This document shows, piece by piece, positions 11,701 through 23,375 of a stretch of DNA of 64,000 nt. Source of the stretch: Pempheris klunzingeri (Eukaryota; Chordata; Actinopteri; Acropomatiformes; Pempheridae); assembly GCF_042242105.1 (NCBI RefSeq), contig NC_092029.1, positions 19,392,885 through 19,456,884 of the forward strand. The letters run 5' to 3'. Within the stretch, counting starts at the first letter, position 1. The number at the start of each line of letters is the position of its first letter. Made by a program: the position numbers and the translations under genes. The notes under the pieces are model-generated. The model was given only the letters and a program-made list of their open reading frames with translations, ran no database searches and was not told the origin of the DNA.

Positions 11701-13975
11701 TCTGGCATTACAGAGGGCCTTTCTATAGGTTTTAAGACTGTCTTGCCAGATTAAACGGGATTCTTCCACTTTGGTGGCCCGCCATGTCCTTTCTAGCCTT
11801 CGTGAGTGTTGCTTAAGCTCACGTGTCTGGGAGTTATACCAGGGAGCTTGTCTCTTTTCTTTAATTCTCTTCTTTTTTAGAGGGGCAATAGAGTCTAGTG
11901 CCATTCGCAGTGAACCTGCAGCACTATCGACCAGATAATCAATTTGGGAGGGGCTAAGATTAGCATGGGGGTCATCCACAGCACAGGGACACAGTGGCTG
12001 AAATACTGAAGGAATCACCTCCTTAAATTTGGCAACAGCACTATCAGATAAGGATCTAGTGAGGACCTCTCTGTCATATAGAGCACAGTCCAGTAGCAAG
12101 AAATCAAATGTTATCAGGTAATGGTCTGATAAAATAGAGTTATGTGGAAAGACTGTTAACTGTTCAGTTTCAACACCATAAGCCAAAACAAGGTCAAGAG
12201 TGTGGTTAAAACAGTGAGTTGGTTCATTTACACTCTGGGAGAAGCCAATTGAGTCCAATAGTGAGACAAAGGCAGTGCTGAGACTATCATTATCATTATC
12301 CACATGAATATTAAAGTCACCTACTATAATCACTTTGTCCACACTAAGGACTAAGTCTGATAAAAACTCTGAAAACTCAGTTAAGAATTCAGAGTGTGGA
12401 CCAGGAGGGCGGTACACTGTGACAACCAACACTGGTTTTAGAGTTTTCCAGGTTGGGTGTGAAAAACTAAGAGTAAGACTTTCAAAGGAGTTATAATTAA
12501 GTTTGGGTCTAGGTTGGACTATTAAACTAGAGTTAAAGATTGCTGCAACTCCACCTCCACGTCCAGAATCTCTGGGAATATGAGTATTAGTATGACTGGG
12601 AGGAGTGGCCTCATTAAGGCTAACATACTCCTCAGGACGTAGCCAGGTTTCAGTCAGACACAATAAATCAATATGATGGTCAGATATCAGGTCATTTACT
12701 AAAACAGCTTTGGATGGCAGAGATCTGATGTTTAAAAGTCCACATTTCACTCTCCTGTCCTGTTTCATAGTATCAATGGTGGTATTAACTCTGATTAAAT
12801 GTTTATGCTGAACTCCTCTCCTGTTGGACTTAATAGATCTAAATGGTCTGAATGGTCGAGGGACAGACACAGTCTCTATGGGATGTTGGGTGGGTGACTG
12901 TACTGATGGAGGAGCAGAGAAGCGTGTAAGACTGCAGCTCTGCCTCCTGGTCTCGACTCTGGATTGTCAGGTTTTAGGACTAATAAACTTCTCCATATTT
13001 CTAGATAAGAGCGCAGCTCCGTCCAAAGTGGGATGGATGCCGTCTCTTCTAATGAGACCAGGTTTTCCCCAGAAAGACTGCCAATTGTCTATGAAGCCCA
13101 CATTGTTAGCTGGGCACCACCTCGACAGCCAGCGGTTAAATGATGACATGCGGCTGTACATGTCATCACTGGTCAGATTGGGCACCAATGAGAAAGACAG
13201 CAGTCTTCAGAGATCTTATTTATATGTAGCAGCTGTTTAACTTCTCAGATATGGTGCAACAATGGAGAGCAATGGAGAATTGTGAATAATTCTGGACCAA
13301 TCAATTCAGTGTCAGCCTCACGAGAGATTGGATAGCCCTTTTGAGTGGCATACACTGAAATGCATCCCTCAATGGAAATCTCTCATGGTAATTTAGTGTA
13401 CGACATCATTTGTTATCTCAGTGACACAGAATGAGACAGAGAAATTGTCAAAAGACTTCTTCTTTAGATAGAGGAGATTGGAGCCAGCTTGCAAGTTATA
13501 ACAAAGTTTAATCTTACACGTAAGAGGAGCGTTTAACAGTGCAACAACATCATGGAGGTTACAGAGTAAAAGGCTCCACCAGTGAGCAGGTACAGTTGGT
13601 TTTTATAAAGGGAGTTGTGGGTGTAGCTCTCACACATCGTGAGATCATCTACTGGCGTGAGAATTTCTTGTTGTCCTTGTAGATATGAGGCTTCACACCG
13701 TTGCAGAGCACACCCTCAATTGCCACTCTTGTCTGGCAATTCGCGAGCATGTCCTTGGATGGCAATTCTCATAACAGAAGTCTTCACTGTTACATGTCGG
13801 CATTTTGTCTTTGCAGAACAAACCAGTGATGGTGTTTGGACTGGTGACCATCACCCTATGTGTGGGCTACCTGGGCTACCTGCATGCAATGAAAGAAAAC
13901 GACCAGCAGCTGTACGAGGCCATCGACAGCGAGGGAGAGAGATACATGAGGAGGAAGACTTCCAAATGGGACTGA
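8726..13975 (+). CDS. smim8: Small integral membrane protein 8
   Basis: Two coding exons, 8726-8854 (43 codons, donor GTAAGA) and 13817-13975 (acceptor TTTGCAG), join in phase 0 to give 95 aa; human SMIM8 is 97 aa. The conserved stretches [22 protein letters not shown] and the C-terminus RRKTSKWD are all present. One membrane segment ([20 protein letters not shown]) is encoded at the start of exon 2, so this is a single-pass protein. Its molecular role is not established. The intron (8855-13816) is almost filled by an antisense LINE. A possible poly(A) signal ATTAAA lies at 14049-14054, only 74 bases past the stop. The gene sits next to the connexin gene as in mammals. Confidence 0.95.
9137..9181 (-). 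repeat. (TTGAA)n tail of the LINE
   Basis: About nine pentamer copies, read AATTC on +, directly abut the LINE 3' end. This is the expected 3' terminus of an L2-type element. Confidence 0.9.
9490..9675. repeat. 44-bp tandem repeat inside the LINE 3' region
   Basis: Four copies start at 9490, 9534, 9578 and 9622, each beginning GAACCACATCAGC and containing CCAGGACCAGGATCCA. The period is exactly 44 and the copies differ at a few positions. The last one carries a small extra duplication of GGATCCACA. Confidence 0.9.
9867..12870 (-). pseudogene. LINE ORF2 (endonuclease plus reverse transcriptase) with one frameshift
   Basis: The upstream frame (11194-12870, 558 aa) holds the APE endonuclease, with motifs LNIRSL, ETWL, VYRPPG, GDFNIH and SDHY, and a linker rich in basic residues. 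The downstream frame (9867-11213, 448 aa) holds the reverse transcriptase, from [14 protein letters not shown] through FDTIDHH, the PQGSVLGP box and the catalytic YADD, to a C-terminal region with [14 protein letters not shown]. The two frames overlap by 20 bases near 11194-11213, where the conserved sequence passes from one frame to the other, so a single small indel splits an otherwise intact protein. The copy is probably recent but not able to make ORF2 as it stands. Confidence 0.85.
12967..13210 (-). pseudogene. LINE ORF1 3' fragment (SGNH/GDSL esterase-like)
   Basis: A short open stretch contains the C-terminal block of the esterase-like domain found in ORF1 of CR1/L2 elements, with [17 protein letters not shown] as the Asp-x-x-His catalytic block. 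It lacks the N-terminal part and an ATG, and it ends about 100 bases before ORF2 starts, which fits the 5' truncation of the element. Confidence 0.7.
13211..13816. other. Remainder of smim8 intron 1
   Basis: Unique-looking intron sequence between the LINE breakpoint and exon 2. No feature was found apart from the exon 2 acceptor at 13815-13816. Confidence 0.5.
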
Positions 13976-15650
13976 TGGCGCAGCGCTGTGTGTCTGCTGC
14001 GACGACCTGAAACGAGGACAGCTGCCGCGTTTCCTTTAAAACGCTTCCATTAAATCGCTTTAAGTGCATCTGCTCGGCTTCTTCGGTCTGTGAACAGAAC
14101 TGCAACACAATAAGCTAAAACTACTGTCAGGAAATTATTTCTATAAGACCAGAAGTGTATTTTCGCTGTTAGTTCGTACCACAAAATGTCCCAACACACA
14201 AGATAAACTCTCAGAGACAGAGATCTCAGTTCAAAGTTTTACTTGCAACAAGCAAGCAGTACAGGCAAAGATCTACATCTGCACTGAGCGGTCTCAGTGT
14301 CTTTCAAGCATATATGCAACATGTATAAGCAAAGTTCCTCCTGTCAGCAGTCCTCCTCCGCACCCTGCTCCCTCTCCTCCTTGCAGGGGCGGTTGGTGAG
14401 AAACGCAGGTGCGCTGACTTCTCACTGTTCAAGGCCTTCTAGAACTCTTCTTTATCTCAAGAATGCAAGCACAGTCTGATACATCCTACGCCAACACACA
14501 TCTCTTTGGTCTGTGTAAAGGTCACAGCAACTATCACACAGTCCTGCAGCAGGCTAAAACTTCATGGTAATAAAGCATAAATGTATTAACATAAGAATGT
14601 ATTAACATAAGAATGTATTAACATAAGTGTGTCTGCACATTTTCTATTTCCTAACAACTACACAAAGTAAAAGTGAACACTGTTGGGTGTTGGGTGTGAT
14701 GAACATCACGCTCTTGAATCTTTTTGGACTTTGAACTGTCGATCAGACACAACAAGACAATGAAGATATTACTCTGAGCTCTTGGAACTCGAGATGGGCA
14801 TTTTCACCGTCAACAGCATTTACAATATTGATTTGTAGAAGAATAGATTAGAAAGATTAGTGTAGAATAAAAATTGTCATTATTCGCAGCCCTAATTTGT
14901 GATCTCACAGAATTCCCTGCACAACTGTCTGGTTCTTTCACCATGCCTCAAAAAAAAAAAATCACAGTATACATATATAATGTATATATAACATATTGAG
15001 ATATCACATTATGTGAGTATAATGTATTGATTAAGATGTAGTAGGAATTGATTCATGTTGGTTAGTATGACAGGGGTGTTGATCAAGTATCTAAGGTAAT
15101 AGAAAATGCATCCTATCAATAAGCATGAAACCAAAATGTAACCGAATATCACATTTATACTCTGCTTTAAGGAGGAGTTGGAACCTGCTGGTGTCAGCAG
15201 ATGGTGCTAGAGGATCTGGGGAAATTAACAGCTGCTCTGTGGAAGCTCACGAGGTAGGACAAAGTGATCAGGTCAGAATAAGGTCAAAGGGACAAACCCC
15301 ATCCTTATAGAAGGTGGTATCACTTAATTGGGGACAGATGTTAGGGGGCAGGCAGGTGCTGGTTTTGGGTTATAAAAGATTCTGAGAAAAACTTAGAATC
15401 TGAAAAAAGACTTTGGACAGAGAGGACCCACGTTTGGGGGACTCTCTCCCTCACACTTCGACACACACATATATATATATATATACAGAATTCCAGTATA
15501 ACTTTAAAAAAATCACTTAGTTTAACTTTGTTTTGGCCCCATATACTGACATTAATCAGCCATTGCTAATGAACAGGCAATGACTCCTTGTCACATGTTG
15601 GGTCATTGTTGTGGGAACTGTCACTGTGAACATGAAATCACCAGCACCAC

Positions 15651-15681
<31 letters not shown>

Positions 15682-15686
15682 AATGT
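13976..15686. other. Gap between smim8 and ddx51
   Basis: No gene can be supported. It holds a 16-bp tandem repeat (listed), a hAT-like end fragment (GCAGCCCTAA) at 14884-14893, a short AT run at 15468-15484 and a CA microsatellite at 15650-15680. A TATAAAAG-like word near 15371 has no gene attached. Confidence 0.55.
14580..14627. repeat. 16-bp tandem repeat, three copies
   Basis: The unit AATGTATTAACATAAG is repeated three times without change in this stretch. Confidence 0.9.
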
Positions 15687-15692
15687 TTTATT
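15687..15692 (-). terminator. Candidate poly(A) signal of ddx51
   Basis: TTTATT on + (AATAAA on -) lies 100 bases past the ddx51 stop codon, next to a CA microsatellite. Confidence 0.6.
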
Positions 15693-15791
15693 AAACAACA
15701 TGAATAACAGCAAATGCAGCTGATGAAAAATGCAATGTGATCTTTACAAAGCACAGATGTCCGCTCAGAGGAGAATGTCAGCGTTGCTCCA

Positions 15792-18700
15792 TCACTGGTC
15801 TTTCTCATCCTACAGAGGGAAACAAAGGGCAGTGTGTTTGTAGGCAGACACTGAAATTCATTACTATCTATCTAGAACACCTCAAACTGAGGATAATTAG
15901 TTTATTTAAAAAAACCGAATGTGTGTGTGTGTGTGTGAGACGGTACCTTGATAATGTTAGCCAGCTCCTGCAGAGTTTGTTCATATCGGGCTTCCATACA
16001 CTTCAGGGTTTCAGGTTTGACAATCTGCTTTTGAATCCCAGGGCTTCCTGCTTCCGCCACCATCCGAAGGAAGTTCTTCTCCTGAGCGGCACAACAAAAG
16101 CCGTTTCAGTTCAAACCTCTTTTAGTACACGGTGCGTGGGGAAACAACATGGGAGTGTCTCCGTACCTGCACTCCTAACAAAAAGGTGAAGGCCAAGCCC
16201 ACTTTCCCTGCTCTCGCTGTTCTCCCGATCCTGAACAAAGACAGAAGCCAGTCAGAACACGGTAAGATGGAGCTACACTAAACACTTCAATTGACGAACA
16301 GCTCACCTGTGAATGTACGACCTGATGTACTGAGGTGCATCGTAATTCACTACACACTTGACCCCGTCGACGTCGATGCCTCTCGCAGCTGCATCTGTGC
16401 TGATCAACCTTCAGGGCGACAATTTAATTTAAATATATGTCTTGTTAACGCTCCCACTGCAGGAACCTGTACAGAAGCTCACACATGACCAAACGTAGCT
16501 GCGCTATATGTGTTAAGTTTGCTTTGTGAAGTTGTGAATGTGGTTATGTCACCACTATGTTTTTCTGGTAATCGATATTCAGAAAAAAAAAAAATTGGGC
16601 ATCAAACTCGATTTCGTTTCACAAAAATAATATCTGACCAGAGCTCGAAAGCCCAACGGTGACACACGGCTGCACGTGCATTTTATCATGTGATTATTAT
16701 TATTATTTTCCAGCAGATGCACAATGTGACTTTAACTGCATGATTTTTTTTATTTCCATAGAAATGAATTCTTTTTTTATTTCATTTTTATTATGTTCAA
16801 GACTATTAGCAGATCAGCCTGCGGTCTATGAGGTCCTGTTGCTGTTGTATGCAGCTCGGCACTGAACATTTGGAATGCACGTCAGATGTCGGGGCGGTCC
16901 GAGACACGAGGCTTGATCCTGCTGCTGAAAAGGTTGCCATCTTAACGTCACCGTTTCAAAAACTGATTTAAATTTGGGAGTCAATCCTGCTGTTTTAGTT
17001 CATTGATTACTTGGTCCCTAGGATTGGCTGGCGTCCTTCTGAAGTAGGTACAGTATATAGATGGATTTGCACTTGATGAAGTTTGTTGTACCGAAACAGA
17101 CTTAAATCTCGACAGCGTACGGGAGCTGGTTTTTGGTACTTTGAGTTGTCATTTATTCTCCAAACTCAACTGTATGTGTAAGATTGGATGAAACATTTCT
17201 TTCCCCCAATAACTTAACAGACCAGCATGCACACACACACACACACACACGCACTCACAGTTTGATCTTTCCTTGCTGAAACTCCTTCAGTGTCTTCTTT
17301 CTCTCACCAGGAGAGAGTCGGGAGGAGAACTCAGCAGCCTGAACTCCACCGAAGAGCTGCACCAGCAGGTAAAGTCTGAAGAGGCAGAAACAGAAAGGAC
17401 CGCTCTGAAAGAGTCCACAACACCTGACAGCTGAAAATATGTCCGGGAAAATGGGTTTTGACGGATGCAGCTTTGTCCAACCTGTGTGCGGCCTCTCTAG
17501 AGTTGGTGAAACAGAGGACGGGGCTCAGCTTCATGCGTAGGATGAAGTGGAGTATGAGAAGGGGCTTTTTGCTTAACGTACAGGGCACGTAGTACTCCTA
17601 CACACACAAAAGGTGCAGCCGTTAACAACGTGATTCAGTTTCTAATCACAGTGAACCAGCCTGTGCTCCTCCCTGAAGGCCCCGTCTTACCGTAAGACCT
17701 AGGGGGAAGTCAAAGCGGCTCTGTTTCTGGGCGGGGGCTGCCGGCGTGGTGTTAGAGTGACCGTGGGTGGAGCTGAAGAGTCGGGGCTGGTGGAGGCCCA
17801 GCTGCTGCAGCTTCTCTGGGTTGTGTGTGAGTGTGGCAGAAAACAGGAGCTTCTGCAGTGGCATCTGAGGCGGAGACAGACTGAGGGGAGACACAGATGG
17901 TTGTTCATACTGTCCCTGCCTACAGGGAGGCTGGTGCTGAACATAAGGTACGTCGGCCTGACTCTGTACTCCAGAGTTCCAGCTCTAGCCACTGAAAAGA
18001 GACGCGTAGCTTCGGGTGTAAACACAGACTCACCCGGCTGCCGTGACATGTACCGGCTCCGTTCGACTGAAAATGGACATGGCTTCCGGTCCGCGTCCCG
18101 ATCTGTACACGGCTTTCACCACCTGACCGAGCCAAGACTGGTGCATGCTGTCAATCATCCTGTCTGCCTCATCAATAATCTGCAGCGGACGAGGGAATGA
18201 CTTCAAATAAGTACAGATGGCAGACGACAGTCATGTCTGCCATGCTCTGTGAATATGCTGATGGAAGTTATTCTGGTTTAGGAACTCACAAGAAACCTGA
18301 GGTGCTCCAGACACAAGCCCGAATTCTTGTTGATGTGATCCACAAGTCGACCGGTGGTGGCCACAACAATGTCTGCCAAACTGCGTCTCACGCCCCCTCT
18401 GGAAGAAAAATCACAACAGAAATAAGTAAGTACTTGAAGTACTGTACAAAAGTCCTGATCTAATATCTACATTTTTCTCCTAATGCAAATCTGAAGCTCC
18501 TATGTGCAGAACGTCATCATGTCGAATGATGAATCAGACCGGAAATTAAATACTGCTTTCATAACTCAGCTCTGCTTGTCAGTGTCAAATCCTAACTGAC
18601 ATTTTTCATTATCATAAAAATGTAACATATTATTTGTTAAAATGATGTTTGAATGAATGTTTCTTCCAGGCAGAATCTGCACAAAGCAAAGCAGTGGTGG

Positions 18701-21700
18701 AACAAACTCTCTGGTCTTTAACTTAAATAAAATAAGTCAAAACTGTTCATACTTTTACTTAAAAAAAGTTAAAGGTGCTCATTTAGCAGAAAACCCCTCT
18801 ACAAAGGGAGATTTTTTTTTTTTACAACCCGACGACCCAAACGTTGTGCCAATGCCCTTATTACTGACCCAGGGTGTATCTGTAAAGCCTCGGCTACAGA
18901 TTTAATAAGAATTAGGAGTCCCTTATGCCTCATTACAAAGTGGTACTTTGTATTTTAAGGAGCTCATTTTATTGTTTCATTTAATAAAATAACAACGTCA
19001 TGAACTTTATAAGCTCACTTTGCATGTAAAAATTCATCTGCAATGCTCCTTGTAACGATAACTGTCAAATAAATGTAGTGGAGTAATGGATCAAATATAC
19101 CCCCCCCCCCCTTGAAATGTAAAAGCACATCATAAAGCCCTCATGTCTCCGCTGACCTGTCCTCTGAGAGCGACGCCTGCTCTGCAGCGAAGGACTTCTG
19201 ACCGGCCAGCATCACCACTTTCAGACTGGTTCCCTCGGCGTACGTTGTGAACACTTTGCAAACCTGCAGAGGAGAACGTGTCAGCTGAGCAAACGTTACT
19301 TGAACGATATCATCCACACTTTGTTTTTTTGTTTTCTCGAAACGTCTCACCTGCTGGGCAAGCTCTTTGGTCGGCAACACAGCCAAAGCCCGGACTTTAC
19401 ACACCACTCGCTCCGTCAGGACCTGATGGTGAAGAGCATCGTTACTTCACCCGGAGAGCGTTTGCGCGTGCTTCTCTCTTCACACATACAGGGTTCACAA
19501 AAAGTTAGGGATATTCGACTTTCAGGTGAAATTTATGGAAAATGTAAAAAGTGAATGCTACAGTGATATTATATCATGAAAGTAGGACATTTAAGTAGAA
19601 GCATGCAATGGTAGATTTTATTCATCTTAAACAATTTATTGAAAGAAAATCTAACAACAGTGGAGGGTAAACGAGGGTAAACGTAAAATTGGGACGTGGC
19701 CAAAGGACGTCCACTCCTCTCCTTTCTGTGACTCTTCCAGTCTCTGTATCACTGTTGCAACCTAATGATGACACTCTGTGACCCTCTAAGCTCAGTGGAC
19801 ACTTCTGTCTGAGGACTTCCTGTTTGAAGCCTCCAGTGTTGAGGTGCTGCTGATGGTGTCGTCTTGGTCTCATGATGTCAGAATGTGAACAGCAGGATGA
19901 GGAGGACTGTTTAAATACCAATTCTAACTGAAGCAGGAAATGTATTGGTGGTGGTTCATCCTGAAATTTCACCTGAAAGCTGAATATCCCTAACTGTTTG
20001 TGAGTAGTGTATGCACAAGCAGTGGTGCCTACGCCGATCACACGGCAGCTCACCTGTACGACAGGTACGACAAATGCCAGAGTTTTACCGCTGCCTGTTG
20101 GTGCAGACACGCAAATATCCCTGGGCTTGTAGCCGCCTCTTCCGGTCAGCAGCCCCTGCTGCGCGCTCTCCAGGATGGCCGGGATGACCTCCGCTTGCAC
20201 TGTGGGACAGGTCACAGCGTTCTTCAAATCACAACATCCCTTTTTCACCCTAAATCCACCCACACAACACTCACCCAGAGATCTGTTAGAAGGATTTATT
20301 CTAACAAAGTAATAACACTCAGCTCAGAACACTCGTGTGTGTGTGATGTATGTGAACTAACATTAATATTAACAAGCCAATTCTCAGCCACTGCTGCTGA
20401 ATACGCGCATCAATATAGCTCGTGTCATTACCTGGGAAAAGGTGCTGAATTCCATTAGTTTGTAGTTTTTTCACCAGCTGAGCAGAAAGTCCTGGGACGT
20501 CCGAGATGGGTACTAGATTGCTTTTGATGTCTTTGAGAATCGCATCAGGCTGAGCAAGCCACTGAGGGAGGACTCTCTGAATCTGCGAACGGAGGATATT
20601 TAGAATCCCCTAGAGGATGAATACCAATGATACTGGCGACCCTTCCTTTAGCAGCATCGACAAATCACTGTACCTTCTGGACAGGTTTGTTCTCAAATCC
20701 TCCCAAAACTGTGAATCCGGTCGGAGCAGGAGTCTTCCCTTCGGTTTGTTTCTCTGCTTCCTCCTCCTCCTCCTCCTCCTCCTCCTCCTCCCCTGCTGTG
20801 TCCTGTCCATCTCTTCCAGTCGCATGAGCGTCTGCAAGACTTTTAGCCGAACTGCCTGAAATCCAGAGACAGACAAACGGAATCATCTCAGGCACATTCT
20901 CAAAACTCAAAACTAGTGTTTAGGGCCGCTTGGGGACAAGCTGTAATTATTACATTGACTTCTTATCACTTAATAAAGTTGCTACTGAAGACTTAACTGT
21001 TTATACACCCAGCAGCCTCTAATGGTGTCTGCCTGCTGTTTGGTGCTGAAAAGCCAAATAACATTAGAGGAAGAACGTTGCCAGAACATTATTGTGTTCT
21101 CATCCTAAATCTTATGATGCACAGATTCTCGTAAAAAAAAAAATCCGTTTGTACAAGTGTTTCCTGGGGAGGCCCGGTGAGCGCAAAGACACTCAGCTGA
21201 CACAGAGCTGAGGGGAACTGCAGAGTTGGTGTTAATTCTCTGTGAGGTCCTCTAACTAACTTTTCACAGTACGCACCTATTTGATCAACTGTTTCTCTCG
21301 CTATATACCCAATTATCTGCAGTGAGCTAAAATGGGCTGATCACATTGGCCATGCCGGTGTTTCAGTTAGGCCCAACACACAATATAACACTACTGGAAT
21401 GTCATCATATCATATTATTGATAATATGATTGACGTGACATGAATATATTGCCCAGTTTGGTGTCAACATGTGAACGTATATAAGAACAAACACACACCT
21501 GACTGAATCTTCTTCTTCTTCTTCTGCTTCTCAGCGGTACCTTTCTTGCTCTTCTTTATCTTTTCCTCCACAGGCTCCTCGTGGTTATCGGAGTCCGAGG
21601 CAAATGAAGGCCCTCCTTCTGATTTCCTCTTTTTGTGGCGTTGAGGCTTTTGACTGCTGTCCTTGTCCGCTTTTCTTTTCTTCTTGACGGCCTGCCGTTC

Positions 21701-22769
21701 TGTCACCTCTTCAGGCCGGCGCTGTCTCTGCTCTGTCAAGCTCGGTTTCTGCTTCTCCTTTGCCTTCTGCTGCAGTTTAGCCAGTAACTCCTGAGAGCGA
21801 GACTCCTTCGAGACACTCCCATCTTCCTCCTCCCCGAGATACCTGAGAGCAACGTGGCTTAATGTAAAACAGGCTGCAGATTCTTCAGTGCACTTCTTCT
21901 GTACAATCACAGCACAACAGCTTTTAGCCATTTTTGTGACTTTCTGGTTATACAGTTCTAACTACATTTTTGCCATAATTGTGTTATTCACAAAACACTA
22001 TTCTTTGACAAGTTAATAATATTTTGTTTAGGGGAGCTTTAGCTGTATGAACGAATGCCCCTATGATCTAATAAAAAGAAAAGATACTTGTTTCCAACAC
22101 CATTTTCTAACTTGGTTCTAGGAAGTTCTGACCTAGGAAGGTCATTTTTACCTAAACAGATGACTTGCTAATGTTAATAACACAGTTAATACTTATGTTT
22201 CTTAGCAAGAACTGATTATTACTAACTCCAAGTTCTGGTGACTACTTTAGAGATGACAGCAATTAAGGCCAAAATTTGAATATGCAATTCGAGTTCATCA
22301 AAATGAAATGTTCCATTAAATAAACAACATGCAACATAAGACAACATATTACAGTAAGTCAGTTAAGGACGAAACATAGTAATTCATCTTCCAAAAATAA
22401 AACGCACACTTTTGAAAATAAGAAAACATGTCAGTTTTTACCCTGTATTGTTTGCAATTGCACTGTAAGTGAATCTGTTCTAAGATCTAAAATAAAATAT
22501 GTTAATGAGTCGTGTGCCCAAATATCCCTAATATCAGTTTACTTTGTATATCCACACATAATAAGAGTTCATTGTCAACTAGTTACATTAAAGTCTTTTT
22601 GCTTTAATTTTAGCAGACAGAAGCTTAAAATTCCAAGCAGAGGATATTTGGACCAATTGCCAGTTTCTTAAAAAGCACTCAGAACTCCAAGGGCATTTAG
22701 TACTGTAAAGGTAGTAAGTGATCATATGGAGGTACAATAAGCCTACCTGTTCACAAGAAACAGAGACAT
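15792..22769 (-). CDS. ddx51: ATP-dependent RNA helicase DDX51
   Basis: Sixteen exons keep frame: 22769-22747, 21842-21499, 20855-20674, 20582-20432, 20199-20054, 19422-19351, 19263-19157, 18398-18290, 18179-18034, 17880-17691, 17597-17482, 17375-17259, 16408-16307, 16230-16167, 16081-15947, 15809-15792. The product is 673 aa; human DDX51 is 666. Exon 1 encodes only MSLFLVN, like human MALFYVA. A Lys/Glu-rich N-terminus with a poly-Glu run precedes the helicase core: motif I APTGSGKT (266-273), Ia PTKELA (299-304), DEAD (381-384), SAT (441-443) and motif VI HRIGRTAR (601-608). DDX51 is a nucleolar DEAD-box helicase needed for 28S rRNA 3' end maturation and U8 snoRNA release. Motif Ib reads TTGR (356-359) instead of TPGR. 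Intron 5 carries a MITE. The gene is divergent from cenpe. Confidence 0.95.
18424..19110. repeat. Degraded hAT-like non-autonomous element in ddx51 intron 7
   Basis: It carries words typical of a widespread fish element (AGTGGTGGAAC near 18694, TACTTTTACTTAAA near 18750, GTAGTGGAGTAATGGATC near 19076). The copy is old and its ends are uncertain. Confidence 0.4.
19489..20009. mobile_element. Non-autonomous Tc1/mariner-type MITE, 521 bp, in ddx51 intron 5
   Basis: The two ends are inverted repeats of about 46 bases: left from 19489 and right (reverse complement) from 20009 share the core AGTTAGGGATATTC and then CTTTCAGGTGAAATTT, with a few mismatches toward the tips. The element is flanked by TA on both sides (19487-19488 and 20010-20011), as expected for Tc1/mariner target duplication. 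The internal sequence has no transposase. It sits wholly inside the intron (19423-20053). Confidence 0.85.
20758..20795 (-). repeat. (GAG)n poly-Glu run in ddx51 exon 3
   Basis: An in-frame trinucleotide microsatellite encodes a run of about eleven Glu in the acidic N-terminal region. Its length may vary between individuals. Confidence 0.85.
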
Positions 22770-23375
22770 GTCAACTCAGAGATGAAACGCCCCAGCAAAG
22801 TTTTTCTGTACTTTTCAGCTTTCCCGCATGAGGGAAATATTCAAACTGAATGAATCCCGTCCAGATCTGTGAGCGGTTCTATGTTTTCAAAATACTGTAA
22901 ATGTCTACTGAACTGCAGAAACCACCCTTTACCTAAGACATTCATGCCTTTATCATGTGTTTTCCACACTGCATAAGGCGCGGGTTGATGACGCCATCAC
23001 GGCCAGTCGCACTTTTCCGTCACCAGTCGGTCGCGGCCACATCATTTTTTTTCGCAACTGAAATACAAGTAAGTGATAAAATACAAGTGATTTTGCCTTC
23101 AGACCTTTTAGCGGTAAGATATTAAAATGTCGATAAAAAAAATAATTTCAGAATAATCGTAACTCAGCCTGAACCTTTTATTCACCACCCCCCTCCCCAG
23201 ATGGACCTGCCCACCTGATGACGCTGACCAATCAAAACGAAGTGGCAGAATTTAAACGTAGCAAAAAGATTCATTTGTTGTGCGCTCGCGGCCATTGACC
23301 AGGCGTATTCAGTTAGCTGTCATGAATGAGATGTATTAGTTTGCCTTATTTGTGGAGGACTATCAGCAAGCAAAA
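22770..23375. promoter_or_regulatory. Bidirectional promoter region of ddx51 and cenpe
   Basis: The two start codons are 606 bases apart and point away from each other. On the cenpe side there is a CCAAT box at 23228-23232 and, 18 bases further, TTTAAA at 23251-23256, which resembles the CHR element of G2/M genes. A TGATGACGCCATCACGG stretch with two inverted TGACG-like half sites lies at 22987-23003. The 5' UTR exon of cenpe probably starts near 23280-23340. Transcription start sites are not known. Confidence 0.6.

Larger units (their letters stand above)
9132..13210 (-). mobile_element. L2-like (CR1/L2 superfamily) LINE, 5'-truncated
   Basis: The element reads on - against smim8. From its 5' side it has the end of ORF1 (esterase-like), a full-length ORF2 region (APE-type endonuclease plus reverse transcriptase) interrupted by one frameshift, a 3' region with a 44-bp tandem repeat, the conserved teleost tail word CTATACAAATAAATTGAA (on -) and a (TTGAA)n terminus. 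Homology is lost near 13210, where a stop enters the ORF1 frame, so it is truncated at the 5' end as usual for LINEs. The L2-type call rests on the RT motif order ([28 protein letters not shown]) and the tail. No flanking duplication was recognised. Confidence 0.85.

Noticed and set aside
15363-15470. TATAAAAG-like word and C-rich stretch suggesting an LTR or promoter
   Set aside because: No paired repeat, primer-binding site or downstream frame was found.
18291-18298. Earlier donor for ddx51 exon 8 (GTTTCT)
   Set aside because: It breaks the frame and removes the conserved FL before IIDEAD. The GTGAGT donor at 18289 keeps both.
19622-20263. 213-aa frame on - taken as one protein
   Set aside because: It contains real ddx51 exon 5 (20054-20199), but the flanks are intron and MITE sequence.
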